NCBI RefSeq assembly: GCF_029203305.1
Contig: NC_089467.1
Location: 186,001 to 250,000, forward strand
Source of the DNA: Yamadazyma tenuis
Lineage: Eukaryota > Ascomycota > Pichiomycetes > Serinales > Debaryomycetaceae
Reading direction: 5' to 3'
Length of the DNA: 64,000 nucleotides
The translations under genes and the position numbers were made by a program. The stretch's first letter is position 1. Each line of letters begins with the position of its first letter. The notes under the pieces were generated by a model, which worked only from the letters and a program-made list of their open reading frames with translations, did not search any database and was not told where the DNA came from. Below are positions 48,201 through 58,037 of this stretch, piece by piece.

Positions 48201-49516
48201 ACTTGTTGAGTGATGTCAAAGGCAATGTCAAGGGTGGTACTAAGGAAGCCTTAATCTGCCATTTGACTCATCACGATTTGTTCGATAGCAACTTTAACAC
48301 TGCATTCTTGTTAACCTTTGCCAGTATAATGTCTACCAGTGAACTTATCAACTACTTGATTCTCAGATTTAACACTGAAGCCCCAGAAGGATTGAGCTAC
48401 GACGAGTATAACAATTGGGTTAGCAAGAAACAGGGTCCTGTAAGAATAAGAGTATTGAACATAATGAAGTTGTTACTTGAAAAATACTGGTCTGACTCGT
48501 ACTACAACGAATCTTTGATCAACAAATGGGCGGCATTCTTGCAATCCAACTTGGCAGCATCCTACTCGATTTCCAAGACTTTAACCAGTCATTTGAACAA
48601 GCTTTTAAGAGGAGAAAAAGTAAGTATAGAGAGAGAGCCAGTAATCTCTAGCAGTAGGCCCCCAGCACCATTGATAAGGTCTTCCATCGTGAAAAAGTTG
48701 AAGTTATTGGATATTGATTATGTGGAATTGGCCAGACAACTTACTATAAGAGAGTTCAAGCTTTACTCGAAGATAACCAAATTTCAATGTTTGGCTAAGG
48801 TATGGAATAAGAAGTCTGGGTTAAAAGAAAACATTGACAGTATCAGCAATTTTATCAAGGCATCCAATCAATTGACCAATTTTGTGGCCTATATGATCTT
48901 GAGGAAACAAGATATCAAGAAACGAGTTCAAATAATCCGTTTCTTCGTGCAAGTGGCCGAAAGATGCAGGCAATATAACAACTTTTCTTCCATGACTGCC
49001 ATTATTAGTGCCTTATATTCCTCACCCATACACCGGTTAAAGAAAACCTGGAAATACGTTTCCAACGATACACTCAATCACCTTGAAAGCATGAATAAAT
49101 TGATGAATTCGTCAAGAAATTTTAATGAATACCGTGATGTATTGAAGTTCATTGGATCTGAGTCATGTGTACCATTTTTCGGGGTCTACCTTAGTGACTT
49201 AACGTTTGTGTTTCATGGCAACCCTGATACACTACTTAATAGGGCTCGGATGGTAAACTTCAGTAAAAGAGCAAAAACTGCCGATATCTTGTTGGGACTT
49301 GACCGGTTCAAGCTGACAGGATACAACTTACTCCTTGTACCCGAAATTCAGAAGTATTTGGACGGTTGGTTTGATAAGTGTCCTACTATTGAAGAACAAT
49401 ACCAATTGTCGTTGAATTTAGAGCCTCGTGAGGCAGGAAATTCGGGTTCATCATCCACAGTGTCATCTAAGCATAGAGGAACATTCACAACTCCCTTCCC
49501 ATTTTCAAGAACATGA
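45209..49516 (+). CDS. CDC25: CDC25, guanine nucleotide exchange factor for Ras
   Basis: Cdc25 loads Ras with GTP and so switches on adenylate cyclase/PKA. The frame is open from TTG 45155; ATG 45209 gives 1435 residues. An SH3 domain lies at about residues 37-93 (ALYDFPGTQSSHLPLNLGDTI, ETGWWDGVI, RGWFPNNYV). A long low-similarity middle with acidic patches follows. The RasGEF N-terminal domain is near residue 1007 (KEALICHLTHHDLFDSNF) and the catalytic CDC25 domain at about 1165-1420, with VELARQLTIREFKLYSKI, NFSSMTAIISALYSSPI and ESCVPFFGVYLSDLTFV. CDC25 and IMH1 are also neighbours in S. cerevisiae. Confidence 0.94.
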   Translation: MQNMSLFMDEIAPDVVTPGDVHQKEINQPLKPLDTVIALYDFPGTQSSHLPLNLGDTIYVLSKSETGWWDGVIMGASNGDLTRGWFPNNYVRSVNYVQPVLNKLKSNKELDSITAANTAANVLIPSFTNLLKKNLFDSEKNSPVNSTRKNSVVSFASSDASDTKSDKDRLDDRKEESEKLNVIPKEEAPSLLQTPIASQDTKFASMSSEATFDEVFSGYHSPMTPETLRFNPSFAENTENNEIKLTPPSLATILSENYRKEHKKTPIWIHKLTREGNLVYYCPQLDVYCENLPMLSLSILDLSNINFEIPSYSIINDLNLINDNPNDIGVQGNDGDEAEKEMNIFKRDSNVSINSINSTVSSLYHHFDHPLYSMDGLFYYHVTDIKSWGSLSEEFNYILNLSYKAVKENNKLLFHKHFGKLNKLLSILNSSVRLSQHDFLNTKYEHSIKRKTRRISSSFSQIYINSILLLSYMHYSPRSSKAQLFSFDLGKLNKSTSTNFNSISTTGSSISTIAQLPINSLRPDDAEKELTNLQLIEIEMDNIKNNLALLTKLYSKITKDKKFQVSDYDGSNSETSETEDDDKQDERKARIIDFEGKERHNILPQNYPRLVANEFNGGNWCNPFFESGNPIFNASGNDLKNKYHQKVLIDKRAYKSAKGLVTEMVNISNQVLEYLLPENQNLYYNYNLKDERNTAILRLSYKYLHFASSVIDLINSFDFTVFCLIKRFSSQDEEELVAIMNRYKETDIAMEVSEPITHEVNTDDNETSLEKKGVETKEEVTYQDEQHEEGGEEGDQGETSDKRFKNGVLEDDKNDKFTSNLTFDYPVVLEFFHKKQQLHYLITNIIMTTQSLTLEDPDVFRGIKDDDNPLFYNRDAIKNPKQKATILLSNLMIKQINAEKGDSISLNADTLLSKLLIDGIKFYKEILELIKSLIEERETIMNYATRVMHDDFNVQLLVIEQNNTMGSDQKDDLNNSFVTGKKNARDLPWYLEGDNEFDLLSDVKGNVKGGTKEALICHLTHHDLFDSNFNTAFLLTFASIMSTSELINYLILRFNTEAPEGLSYDEYNNWVSKKQGPVRIRVLNIMKLLLEKYWSDSYYNESLINKWAAFLQSNLAASYSISKTLTSHLNKLLRGEKVSIEREPVISSSRPPAPLIRSSIVKKLKLLDIDYVELARQLTIREFKLYSKITKFQCLAKVWNKKSGLKENIDSISNFIKASNQLTNFVAYMILRKQDIKKRVQIIRFFVQVAERCRQYNNFSSMTAIISALYSSPIHRLKKTWKYVSNDTLNHLESMNKLMNSSRNFNEYRDVLKFIGSESCVPFFGVYLSDLTFVFHGNPDTLLNRARMVNFSKRAKTADILLGLDRFKLTGYNLLLVPEIQKYLDGWFDKCPTIEEQYQLSLNLEPREAGNSGSSSTVSSKHRGTFTTPFPFSRT

Positions 49517-49634
49517 GGTGCACTTTATAGGGCATATTAAATAATCTTATATAGCCAATAGTTCTCACCAATGTAAATGCGGGCTCGAGTTTTGATCCGG
49601 CGCGACTTAAACACTAGTGTACTGACACCTAACA

Positions 49635-52433
49635 ATGTTCAATCGATTGAAGAACTTTTCGGAAGATGTGGCCAAGAGTTTGAATGAGCTCAATGAGCAG
49701 CCCAAGGAGCGTGCTACAGGGGTATTGAAAGCCAATGCGCGAGTTTTAAACACCAAGGCGCCCGATGAGAAAGATTTGGTCCAACCTCAAGATGAATCTG
49801 CCGCCAGCAGTCCTCCTCCAACAGAAGGATCAACTACGACACCAATTCGTGGCTTGAACCTCGAAGGAGTGGACATTGATTCATTGCCAGCAGCTGTTGT
49901 GGCCAAGCTTCGAAAATTTGTTAAGTACGAGGAGAAGTATCCCATTCTTCTTGAAGCATTCAAAGTTGAAAAGAAGAAGTCAGAGCTAATACGGATATTC
50001 GAAACAGTATTAGAGCAACACACCCCTATTTCATCAATTTCTGATGCGGACATGTTGGTGGACTTCATCAAGGAATTGAATGATAAGAACTCGTTGTTGA
50101 ACGAAGAATTGAAAACACAAATCCTGGTGAATGCGGGACTAAAGCGTGAGAGGAATAACTTGACACTGGAGCTCAAAAAGCTCAACGAGCAGATTGGTTC
50201 GGCTAAATCACAGAGTCCCGAGGAAGAATTAGAGAAGCCAGAACACAATTCAAAGATGACAATATTGGAATTGGAAGCAAAGAAATCTGAGTTATCTTCT
50301 CAAGTCAACACCCTAACGGAAGAACTGAAGGGCTTCAGGGAGAAAGCTGAATCCTTGAAGATATCTAATGAAGAATTTAAAGAGAAGTTGGAGCTGGTGG
50401 GTGGAAAGAACAAGGAATTGTCCCTTTCTATCGACGAATTGACGAAGAAGAACGAAGGATTGGACCTTCAAGTTGAAGAATTGCAGATCAAAAACAAAGA
50501 TCTCCAGACAAAAATAAGCGAGTTGGAAGAAAATTCAAAGGTGGTCCAACAGATGAGGTCAACTGAGAACGACTTTGACAAAGTTAATTCTCAGTTGGCA
50601 ATAAAAGTAGCTGAGTGCCAAAAGCTAGAAGGGAAAGTTCATGATTTGGAAAGCGAAATCGAGGAGTTAAAGAAATCAAAAGAAAAAGCACCAGTATCTG
50701 CACATGTACCAGAACCATCTTTTCAAGTTCAAGATCTCAAGCCAAATGAGGGTGCAAATAAGAAAAAGAAGAACAAAAAGAAGAAGAATAATAACAATAA
50801 CAAGCTTATTCCTGAAACTAGTGTTGAAACCAACGTACCAGAAGTAGAGACCAATGATACTGACTCTTATGAGATCAAGTATAACGAATTACTCCAATCA
50901 TACGAGTTAGTTAAGAGTGAGTTGAAGACCAAGAACGAGGAGATAGAGAATTTAAGAGATCTGTTGAAAGAGATTGGCCAAGACTTGACTGAATCAAGAG
51001 CTGCTATCAAAACTTTGAACGAAAATAGCAAAACCATTGATGAATTGAAGAAAACAAATGAATCAAATGCCAAGCTCGTAGAAGAACTCACCACAAAAGT
51101 ACAGGAACACGAAACTCAAATTAAAGCCCTGAAAGAAGAGAATGGCAAGTTGAAGGTTGCAAACGATGACTTGAAACTTGTGAGTGAAGAGCATAGCAAA
51201 CTGAAGAGCAAAGAATTGTCATGGAAACTTCAAATAGAATCATTGAACAGCTCCATAGAGCACAAAGAACAGTTGATCAAGCAGAACAAGCTTAAAATCA
51301 CTGAGTTAGAAACTGAACTCAAAGGCTTAAACACCAAGGTTAATACTCTTAATAAGCTCAATAAAGAGTTGAATATCTCTAATAAAGAGTTGGCTACTTC
51401 AAAGAGCGAAATTACTTCACAGCAGGAATTCTCTACTGAGAAGTTGAATAAGTTATCCAAAGAGATTAACAAAGTCACGACCGAAAAGTTGAACTTAAAA
51501 AACCAATTGGAGGAAATCAAGAGTAAATTCGATCTGGTGATGCTGGAGAAGGCAAACTCTATGAATGAGTTCCAGTTAATAAAACAACAATACGAGGAGT
51601 TGAGCATGAAGCATAAAGAGGGAAATAGTAGAATTGAGAGCCTTGAAGAAGATCTTGTTGAATCAAATAGGCTATTACAAGACCGGACCAACGAGTCTAA
51701 TGCGATCAAGAGAATTATTGTAGATAAGGACGAATTACTTGAAAGCAAGAGGAAAGAACACGAATCAGAAATAGAACAGATCAGAATCCAACACAATGAG
51801 ATTACTGGGGAGTTAAAGGCCACCATAAGAAAACAGCAACGGGAAATTGACGAATTGAAATCCATCAATCAGAACTATTTGTTGAAGTTCAATGATTTGG
51901 AAAAGAAGTACAACGATTTTAAGAGTAAAGAAAGCAGAAAATCACCTGTTTATGGTGAAATCACCCGCGAGGAAGACGACAGTGACTACAAGGAGTTGAT
52001 AAAGTCATTGAGAAACTCGCTCCAAGCATCAACTAAAAAAATCCAAGAATACGAGAACTTGAATGGGGTGTTGAAGAAATTGCAAGACGAGTCAAATTTG
52101 AAGTTTGAGAGACTCTCCAAAAACTATAAATTGTTGACCCAGCAGTACAAATTGCTTGAATCAAAGAAAGAAGTGACCTCAGTTACACCTGTTATCAACT
52201 CCCGGTCAAGTTCTATTTCCCATTCTCGAGCTACATCCATTGAAATATCCAGGTCCAACTCCGTGAGTTCCAAACCCGAGGAGACGACTGCAACTAACGT
52301 TGCATACTTGAAGAATGTACTCCTTGGATTCTTCGAGCATAAAGAACAACGGGATCAACTTTTGCCGGTGTTGAAGACGCTTTTCAGTTTCACACCCGAA
52401 GATGAAAGAAAGCTCTTGTTAGCGTTAAAGTAG
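49635..52433 (+). CDS. IMH1: IMH1, Golgi coiled-coil tether with GRIP domain
   Basis: Imh1 is a golgin recruited to the late Golgi by Arl1 through its GRIP domain. Almost the whole 932-residue protein is predicted coiled coil (Leu/Lys/Glu/Ser heptads). The N-terminus MFNRLKNFSEDVAKSLNEL is an amphipathic helix typical of this family. A Lys/Asn tract (NKKKKNKKKKNNNNN) near residue 375 breaks the coil. The GRIP domain is at the very end: NVAYLKNVLLGFFEHKEQRD then QLLPVLKTLFSFTPEDERKL, with the Tyr and the LKTLF block needed for Arl1 binding. It is transcribed in the same direction as CDC25. Confidence 0.93.
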   Translation: MFNRLKNFSEDVAKSLNELNEQPKERATGVLKANARVLNTKAPDEKDLVQPQDESAASSPPPTEGSTTTPIRGLNLEGVDIDSLPAAVVAKLRKFVKYEEKYPILLEAFKVEKKKSELIRIFETVLEQHTPISSISDADMLVDFIKELNDKNSLLNEELKTQILVNAGLKRERNNLTLELKKLNEQIGSAKSQSPEEELEKPEHNSKMTILELEAKKSELSSQVNTLTEELKGFREKAESLKISNEEFKEKLELVGGKNKELSLSIDELTKKNEGLDLQVEELQIKNKDLQTKISELEENSKVVQQMRSTENDFDKVNSQLAIKVAECQKLEGKVHDLESEIEELKKSKEKAPVSAHVPEPSFQVQDLKPNEGANKKKKNKKKKNNNNNKLIPETSVETNVPEVETNDTDSYEIKYNELLQSYELVKSELKTKNEEIENLRDLLKEIGQDLTESRAAIKTLNENSKTIDELKKTNESNAKLVEELTTKVQEHETQIKALKEENGKLKVANDDLKLVSEEHSKLKSKELSWKLQIESLNSSIEHKEQLIKQNKLKITELETELKGLNTKVNTLNKLNKELNISNKELATSKSEITSQQEFSTEKLNKLSKEINKVTTEKLNLKNQLEEIKSKFDLVMLEKANSMNEFQLIKQQYEELSMKHKEGNSRIESLEEDLVESNRLLQDRTNESNAIKRIIVDKDELLESKRKEHESEIEQIRIQHNEITGELKATIRKQQREIDELKSINQNYLLKFNDLEKKYNDFKSKESRKSPVYGEITREEDDSDYKELIKSLRNSLQASTKKIQEYENLNGVLKKLQDESNLKFERLSKNYKLLTQQYKLLESKKEVTSVTPVINSRSSSISHSRATSIEISRSNSVSSKPEETTATNVAYLKNVLLGFFEHKEQRDQLLPVLKTLFSFTPEDERKLLLALK

Positions 52434-52441
52434 ATAATTTC

Positions 52442-52449
52442 GCGATGAG
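52442..52449 (+). promoter_or_regulatory. PAC box (GCGATGAG) upstream of TYW3
   Basis: A perfect PAC element stands 24 bp before the TYW3 ATG, in the 39-bp gap after IMH1. PAC boxes mark the ribosome-biogenesis and tRNA-modification regulon in yeasts. It is unusually close to the start codon. Confidence 0.55.
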
Positions 52450-52472
52450 CTTAGAATACACAAAACACTCTT

Positions 52473-53270
52473 ATGTTAGATCCGTTTGAACAGAAAAAAA
52501 GACAAATTCTTCAGGACATCTCTGGAGACAAAGATTCTAGTAAGGATCTTTCTCCCAAAGGAACTATTGACGAAAAATGCATTCCTATCATAGATCTTAT
52601 CAACAGTAATAAGGATATGGTGACAACCTCATCCTGCTCCGGAAGAGTGAGCGTGTTTATAGAAGGAATCAAAGACCACACGAAAATTGGATCAAAGGGT
52701 AACGAGGGAAGATGGTTATATGTCAATCACAGTCCAGATGTTCACAACTGGAACGCCAATTTTGAATATGAACAAGATCTTGATACATTTCCAGATTCAC
52801 CCTTGACAAGGTTTATTCTCTACAAGTTTGAACCACTAATTTTGCATGTTAAGTGTCGGGACTTGGCACTGGCACAAGCACTATATAAGACAGCAATGAA
52901 CTGTGGATTCAGAGAAAGCGGAATCAACAACAACAACGTTGTGGCCATTAGAATCTCCATTAAACTCGATGTTCCTATAGGGTATTTGCGTGAAGAAACC
53001 CCAGTTTTGACCGTGAATGAAAATTATTTGAAGTTCATCACCAAGTTATCAGTGGACAGGTTCATAGAGAACTTTAAGAAGCTCGATCAACTATACCAGG
53101 CCATAGAAATTTTGAATAATACTGTTGAGGTGGCAGAGGAGCAGAAAGAAACTAAAGACCAGAGAAGACAAAGGAAGATTGAGGAAGGTATGGCTCGTAG
53201 GGACGGAGTACGGCTCGCAAAAGAACAGAAGAAGCTCGAGAAGCTAGCATTACAAAACCAGAAACTGTAG
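52473..53270 (+). CDS. TYW3: TYW3, wybutosine-synthesis methyltransferase of tRNA-Phe
   Basis: Tyw3 uses S-adenosylmethionine to N-methylate the tricyclic base at G37 of tRNA-Phe. The 265-residue protein has the TYW3 core: DPFEQKKRQILQDISGDKD, NSNKDMVTTSSCSGRVSVFIEG (the SSCSGR active-site loop), KGNEGRWLYVNHSPD, FEPLILHVKCRDLALAQALY and NCGFRESGINN. The C-terminal 50 residues are a charged helix (RRQRKIEEGMARRDGVRLAK). It starts only 39 bp after the IMH1 stop, so its promoter lies within or beside IMH1. Confidence 0.93.
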   Translation: MLDPFEQKKRQILQDISGDKDSSKDLSPKGTIDEKCIPIIDLINSNKDMVTTSSCSGRVSVFIEGIKDHTKIGSKGNEGRWLYVNHSPDVHNWNANFEYEQDLDTFPDSPLTRFILYKFEPLILHVKCRDLALAQALYKTAMNCGFRESGINNNNVVAIRISIKLDVPIGYLREETPVLTVNENYLKFITKLSVDRFIENFKKLDQLYQAIEILNNTVEVAEEQKETKDQRRQRKIEEGMARRDGVRLAKEQKKLEKLALQNQKL

Positions 53271-53344
53271 AATAATAGAAATAAGATATTTGACACAACG
53301 TCATGAGTCAGTATGGTGAGTCTTAGTGCGAATCTCACCACGTT

Positions 53345-53355
53345 AAAATTTTTCA
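53345..53355 (-). promoter_or_regulatory. RRPE element (TGAAAAATTTT) upstream of DPS1
   Basis: An exact RRPE consensus on the minus strand ends 9 bp before the DPS1 ATG. RRPE works with PAC in growth-coupled transcription of ribosome and translation genes. Its position at the start codon makes its role uncertain. Confidence 0.45.
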
Positions 53356-53364
53356 TCCTTAAAC

Positions 53365-55038
53365 ATGTCGGAACCAGTAGAAAAACTTGAAAAGCTTAAC
53401 CTTGAGGAACAAGCAACCGAAGCTTCACAAGAACCAGTAATATTAGGAGAAGACGGACAACCTTTGAGCAAAAAGGCTTTGAAGAAGTTGGAAAAGGAAA
53501 AGGAAAAAGCTCGTAAGAAAGCTGAAAGGGAAGAACAATTAGCCAAGGAAAAGGCTGAAAAGGAAGCCAAATTGGCCAATGACCCTGCTAAAAATAACTA
53601 CGGGAAGTTACCATTGAACAACTCCAGCACCAGACCTGGAGAAGTGAGAAGTCTTTTCGCTAACTTGAGTGCTGCCAACGATGGAGAATCAGTGATTTTA
53701 AGAGCTAGATTACACAAATCAAGACAACAAGGTGCCACCATGGTGTTTGTCACTATGAGACAACAACAGGAATTGGTACAGGGTTTGATCAAGGCCAACA
53801 ACGACAGTATTTCAAAACAAATGGTGAAGTGGGCCGGATCCATAAACTTGGAATCCATTGTGTTGGTATACGGAAAGGTTAAGAAGGTAGATGAATTAAT
53901 CAAGAGTTCCACCAAACAAGACCTCGAAATTATCATTGAAAGAATCTTCACCATCACTGAAACACCGGAACAATTACCTATGTTGATTGAAGATGCCACC
54001 AGAGGTGATAAGGAAGCCGAAGAAGCTGGCTTGCCAATTGTCAACTTAGACACCAGATTGGACGCCAGAGTGATTGACTTGAGAACCCCTACCAACCAGG
54101 CAATTTTCAAGATCCAGGCTGGTATTTGTAAGTTGTTCAGAGAGTTCTTAGACTCCAAGGGATTCACTGAAATCCACACTCCAAAGATCATTGCGGCTCC
54201 ATCTGAAGGAGGTTCCAATGTGTTTGAAATCACGTACTTCAAGGGTAAGGCCTACTTGGCCCAGTCTCCTCAATTCTATAAGCAACAGTTGATTGCCGGA
54301 GACTTTGAGAAAGTCTACGAAGTGGCCCCTGTTTTCAGAGCTGAAAACTCCAATACCCATCGTCACATGACTGAATTTACAGGATTGGACTTGGAAATGG
54401 CGTTCGAAGAGCACTACCATGAAGTTTTGGACGTTTTAGAGGAATTGTTCATCTACATTTTCACCAACTTGAAATCCAGATACGGAGATGAGATCGCCAC
54501 TGTTAGAAAGCAGTACCCGGTTGAAGATTTCAAGTTACCTGAAGATGGTAAGATGGTCAGATTGCACTTCAAGGACGGTATTCAGATGTTGAGAGATGCT
54601 GGAAAAGAGGTTGGAGATTTTGAAGATTTATCGACCGAAAACGAGAAATTCTTGGGTAAGTTAGTCAGAGATAAGTACAACACCGACTTCTATATCTTGG
54701 ACAAGTTCCCATTGGAAATCAGACCTTTCTACACCATGCCAGACCCAGAAAATGATGGCTACTCTAACTCCTACGATTTCTTCATGAGAGGTGAGGAAAT
54801 TTTATCGGGAGCACAACGTATTCACGACCCTGAGTTATTGAAGGAAAGACTTAGATTCCACGAAGTTGATCCCAATGTTCCAGGTATGGCTGAGTACGTC
54901 GATGCGTTTACTGCCGGATGTGCTCCTCATGCTGGAGGTGGTATTGGGTTGGAAAGAGTCTTGATGTTCTTCTTGGATTTGAAGAATATCAGAAGAGCCT
55001 CCTTGTTCCCCCGTGACCCTAGAAGATTGAAGCCATAG
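53365..55038 (+). CDS. DPS1: Cytosolic aspartyl-tRNA synthetase
   Basis: Dps1 charges tRNA-Asp in the cytosol. The 557-residue protein begins with a Lys/Glu-rich helical extension (residues about 30-75) that binds tRNA in yeast. The OB-fold anticodon-binding domain ([20 protein letters not shown]) follows. Class II motifs: motif 1 [14 protein letters not shown], motif 2 [20 protein letters not shown], motif 3 [15 protein letters not shown]. No in-frame CTG was noticed, and TTG/AAG/GGT preference is very strong, as for a highly expressed gene. A mitochondrial presequence is absent. Confidence 0.97.
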   Translation: MSEPVEKLEKLNLEEQATEASQEPVILGEDGQPLSKKALKKLEKEKEKARKKAEREEQLAKEKAEKEAKLANDPAKNNYGKLPLNNSSTRPGEVRSLFANLSAANDGESVILRARLHKSRQQGATMVFVTMRQQQELVQGLIKANNDSISKQMVKWAGSINLESIVLVYGKVKKVDELIKSSTKQDLEIIIERIFTITETPEQLPMLIEDATRGDKEAEEAGLPIVNLDTRLDARVIDLRTPTNQAIFKIQAGICKLFREFLDSKGFTEIHTPKIIAAPSEGGSNVFEITYFKGKAYLAQSPQFYKQQLIAGDFEKVYEVAPVFRAENSNTHRHMTEFTGLDLEMAFEEHYHEVLDVLEELFIYIFTNLKSRYGDEIATVRKQYPVEDFKLPEDGKMVRLHFKDGIQMLRDAGKEVGDFEDLSTENEKFLGKLVRDKYNTDFYILDKFPLEIRPFYTMPDPENDGYSNSYDFFMRGEEILSGAQRIHDPELLKERLRFHEVDPNVPGMAEYVDAFTAGCAPHAGGGIGLERVLMFFLDLKNIRRASLFPRDPRRLKP

Positions 55039-55168
55039 ATGTAGTACCAATGTAGTTAGCAGCAATTAATAAATAAAATCGTGTTACCATGGAAAGAGCG
55101 CGATTCTTATCGCAGACGACAAACCAGAAAACCTGTCGAGAAACCAAGCATTAATTTTGAAAGCAAAT

Positions 55169-56182
55169 ATGGAGGGAATGCTATTACCCAATCCAAAGGA
55201 CCTGAATGCCACTATATTATTGATGGGACTCAGAAGAGGGGGCAAGTCGTCCATCTGTAAGGTGGTGTTCCATAACATGCAACCACTTGATACGTTGTAC
55301 CTTGAGCTGACATCTAAGCCAACGACAGAACAGTTTTCTTCATTAATAGATTTGAGTGTAATGGAGTTGCCAGGGCAGTTGAATTACTTTGAACCCAATT
55401 ACGACAGTGAAAGGCTCTTTCAGAGTATCGGGGCGTTGGTGTATGTGATTGACTCTCAGGATGAGTATTTGAATGCTATCACTAACTTAAGTATGATCAT
55501 CGAATACGCCTACAAAGTGAATCCTAAGATTAATATCGAGGTATTGATCCATAAGATTGATGGGTTGAGTGAAGATTATCGGTTAGATTGCCAGAGAGAT
55601 ATCATGCAGAGAACAGGTGATGAGTTATTGGATTTGGGCCTTGAAGGTGTGCAAGTGTCGTTTTATTTGACGTCTATCTTTGACCATTCCATCTACGAAG
55701 CATTCAGCAGAATTGTTCAGAAGCTTATTAACGAGTTGCCGTCGTTGGAGAACATGTTGGATAATCTTGTAGAGCATTCATCCATCGAGAAGGTGTTTTT
55801 GTTTGACATAAATTCCAAAATCTACGTGGCCACGGACTCTTCACCGGTCGATATCCAGACTTACGAAGTGTGTGCTGAGTTCATTGACATAACCATAGAT
55901 TTGGACAACTTATACATTAGTGAATCGCCCAGTAATGGTGCAAGTAATGGTCAGAGCAATGGAGAGCCTACCTGTGCTAAAGAGGTTAAGTCTATAAGTT
56001 ATCTTAACAATGGGTCCATCCTATACTTGAAGCAGATGATCCGGGGCTTGGCATTGGTGGCATCGATAAATAACGAAGATAATGACGAGTTTAACAACAA
56101 CTTGACGTTAATTGATTATAACGTCAATTTGTTTAAGAGCTCTTTGAAGAAAATGTGGGAAAACTCGAGAATACAGAGCTAG
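55169..56182 (+). CDS. GTR2: GTR2, Rag-type GTPase of the TORC1-activating EGO complex
   Basis: Gtr1-Gtr2 on the vacuole carries amino-acid signals to TORC1. ATG 55169 is chosen (an upstream TTG only extends the frame), giving 337 residues. The P-loop is GLRRGGKSS at residues 20-28, followed by KVVFHNMQPLDTLYLE. FSSLIDLSVMELPGQLNYFEP is the switch II region and VLIHKIDGLSEDYRLD the guanine-specificity motif of Rag proteins (HKID). The C-terminal roadblock-like domain shows VFLFDINSKIYVATDSSPVD and LKQMIRGLALVASI. Codon 47 is CTG where yeast Gtr2 has serine (LYLESTS), supporting the CUG-Ser code. Confidence 0.96.
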   Translation: MEGMLLPNPKDLNATILLMGLRRGGKSSICKVVFHNMQPLDTLYLELTSKPTTEQFSSLIDLSVMELPGQLNYFEPNYDSERLFQSIGALVYVIDSQDEYLNAITNLSMIIEYAYKVNPKINIEVLIHKIDGLSEDYRLDCQRDIMQRTGDELLDLGLEGVQVSFYLTSIFDHSIYEAFSRIVQKLINELPSLENMLDNLVEHSSIEKVFLFDINSKIYVATDSSPVDIQTYEVCAEFIDITIDLDNLYISESPSNGASNGQSNGEPTCAKEVKSISYLNNGSILYLKQMIRGLALVASINNEDNDEFNNNLTLIDYNVNLFKSSLKKMWENSRIQS

Positions 56183-56561
56183 AGACAGTTAGTCAGAATG
56201 TATTTATCTAATGGAATATTATACACGTGAGTATGAGTTGGTGTAGTAAGGTAATGTTTTGTTACTGCAAAATGAGGTACAATCAATTTGGTGAAATTTG
56301 CAAAAAGCTCAAAAATCTTGCAGCCAATTCACAAGCAGAAACATTTGTCGTGTATGCTAAGATGCAATCATAAACCTCCATAAAACTTTATCTGACTAAT
56401 TCTAGATTCTACAGGCTTCATACCCGGCATATTATCCCCAGCATACGCAATTTCTGTACAACTTTGTGCTTCTCTGTAATGCTTATGGTTGGTATGCTGC
56501 CCAAATTAGTACTTGAAAAAATACATTTAATCTTCCATGAAAATTTCAACTGCAAAACAAC
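56183..56561. other. Intergenic region between GTR2 and the Rua1-domain gene
   Basis: This 379-bp AT-rich region holds the promoter of the gene at 56562. No recognisable motif beyond AT-rich runs was seen. Confidence 0.35.
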
Positions 56562-58037
56562 ATGAATCAACATATGTCAGATGAAGATTTCAGTACGTTT
56601 CTCTCGTGTCCTGAATTAGATATGCTTCTAATGGGAACCGCCAACCACCAACTATCAGCTTCTGCAGACCAAGAAGAAATTGTTCAAATCGGTTGGAACC
56701 ACAGCGCCGACTCTCAGATTTTCCCAGTTCAACTTAAACTGACTCTTCAAACGACACCAGAAAATGCATTAGTGGCTCCTGACAGCAATGAATTTGACTA
56801 CAGGTTAATGGAAATGAACGTACCAGAGATTTCTTCAATCATGATGGCAGCAATGAAAGACAACGAGAATTTCCAGAGCCCACCAGAATCCACCTCTCGA
56901 AGGGATAGTGGGAGTCTGGATGTAACGTCCAACTTGCCGCTGCTGGTTTCTTTGACACATATGTCAATATTTGAGGTTGACGAGCACAACTTTGACGTGG
57001 CCCAGTTCCAGCAACAAATTAGATCTATGATGACAACGGAAGGTTTACCGAGTGTCATCAAGATGTTATTAATGTCCATTCTCTGTTGTGGGCAGTCGAA
57101 TCACCGCATAAGCAGGGGGTTTATGAACAAGGTTTACGAGTATCTATTCGTCGACGAAGGCCAAACATATTCGCAGAATATGGAACAAGTCTGTGCAACT
57201 GTGAAGGTACTAGAAGATACCGTTGGAATTCGTCCGTTGGTGGAGGTGTTGAAGGAGTGGAAGCGAAACACTAGCCAAAGCTGGTTGCAAACGCAAGCCC
57301 AGAATTCGCAGCCATTGCGACCAAACAGGCGGCCCCAATCAGAAATCACCCTGGCAGTAGATCGTCTAGGCCGATTCAGCCGCAAGAAACCCACGAGGAT
57401 CACGCCTCTAATTAGTGATTGTCTCTCTATCACGCGAGACGAGGCTCATTTCAAGAAAATAGCTGGGTACCATTTGGCGACATACCAAGGGATTTTTCTT
57501 GACCCCATAGCCGACATCTACGCCGACATCCAAGTTGAAGACACGCGAGTGCAGGCACTAGAAATGCCAGTCCTAGCCCGGGTACGGTACCTCCGGGGGA
57601 CCAAACAGTTTTGTGGGGGGGAGGAGGGAAACCCGCTTGTGGACACCCATTTTGCGATCGTCACCAACAACCTGCAGTTCCAGTACGAAGACATGTACTC
57701 ACCCGAATTCCACAAGTTGGTAGGAGTGGATGGGAAGTTGGACTCTAATAAGTGGGGGTTATGTCCGTATTGCCCCCAACCGCGGTTCATTTATATGAAA
57801 ACCAGTGAGTACGGACAACACATGTGTAAGTACCATGGGGTACTAGCGACACGGGTGATTCCCAATCCGGTCAACTACGGGATGTACGACATCAGCAAGG
57901 CCCACAGCAGTCGTGCGCGGCGAAGGCCCGGGGTGGTGTGTCCAGTGTGTCGTGAGATTATTGAGTTACAATGCAGTCGCAGCACTCGACAGCAGACATT
58001 TCTCTCGTACTTTGAGCATTTTACTACACATCGATAG
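56562..58037 (+). CDS. Putative transcription regulator with Rua1 C-terminal zinc domain
   Basis: This is a 491-residue protein of a fungus-specific family. The first 330 residues are poorly conserved, with acidic and Ser/Gln-rich segments that could activate transcription. The C-terminal part fits the Rua1_C domain (PF14616): a YRGTKQFCGG-like block (here VRYLRGTKQFCGGEE), CPYCPQPRFIYMKTSEYGQH then MCKYHGV, and a second CPVC...HFTTH metal site ending the protein. In Ustilago, Rua1 is a regulator of extracellular glycolipid genes. The function in yeasts is unknown. Codon composition shifts sharply to G+C in its second half (34 of 60 in the line from 57601). Confidence 0.75.
   Translation: MNQHMSDEDFSTFLSCPELDMLLMGTANHQLSASADQEEIVQIGWNHSADSQIFPVQLKLTLQTTPENALVAPDSNEFDYRLMEMNVPEISSIMMAAMKDNENFQSPPESTSRRDSGSLDVTSNLPLLVSLTHMSIFEVDEHNFDVAQFQQQIRSMMTTEGLPSVIKMLLMSILCCGQSNHRISRGFMNKVYEYLFVDEGQTYSQNMEQVCATVKVLEDTVGIRPLVEVLKEWKRNTSQSWLQTQAQNSQPLRPNRRPQSEITLAVDRLGRFSRKKPTRITPLISDCLSITRDEAHFKKIAGYHLATYQGIFLDPIADIYADIQVEDTRVQALEMPVLARVRYLRGTKQFCGGEEGNPLVDTHFAIVTNNLQFQYEDMYSPEFHKLVGVDGKLDSNKWGLCPYCPQPRFIYMKTSEYGQHMCKYHGVLATRVIPNPVNYGMYDISKAHSSRARRRPGVVCPVCREIIELQCSRSTRQQTFLSYFEHFTTHR

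Noticed and set aside
51230..51868. 212-codon frame antisense to IMH1
   Set aside because: It is a shadow of the coiled-coil coding sequence; it has no start context or family.
53598..54242. 214-codon frame antisense to DPS1
   Set aside because: It mirrors strongly biased codons of a highly expressed gene; no independent signal.
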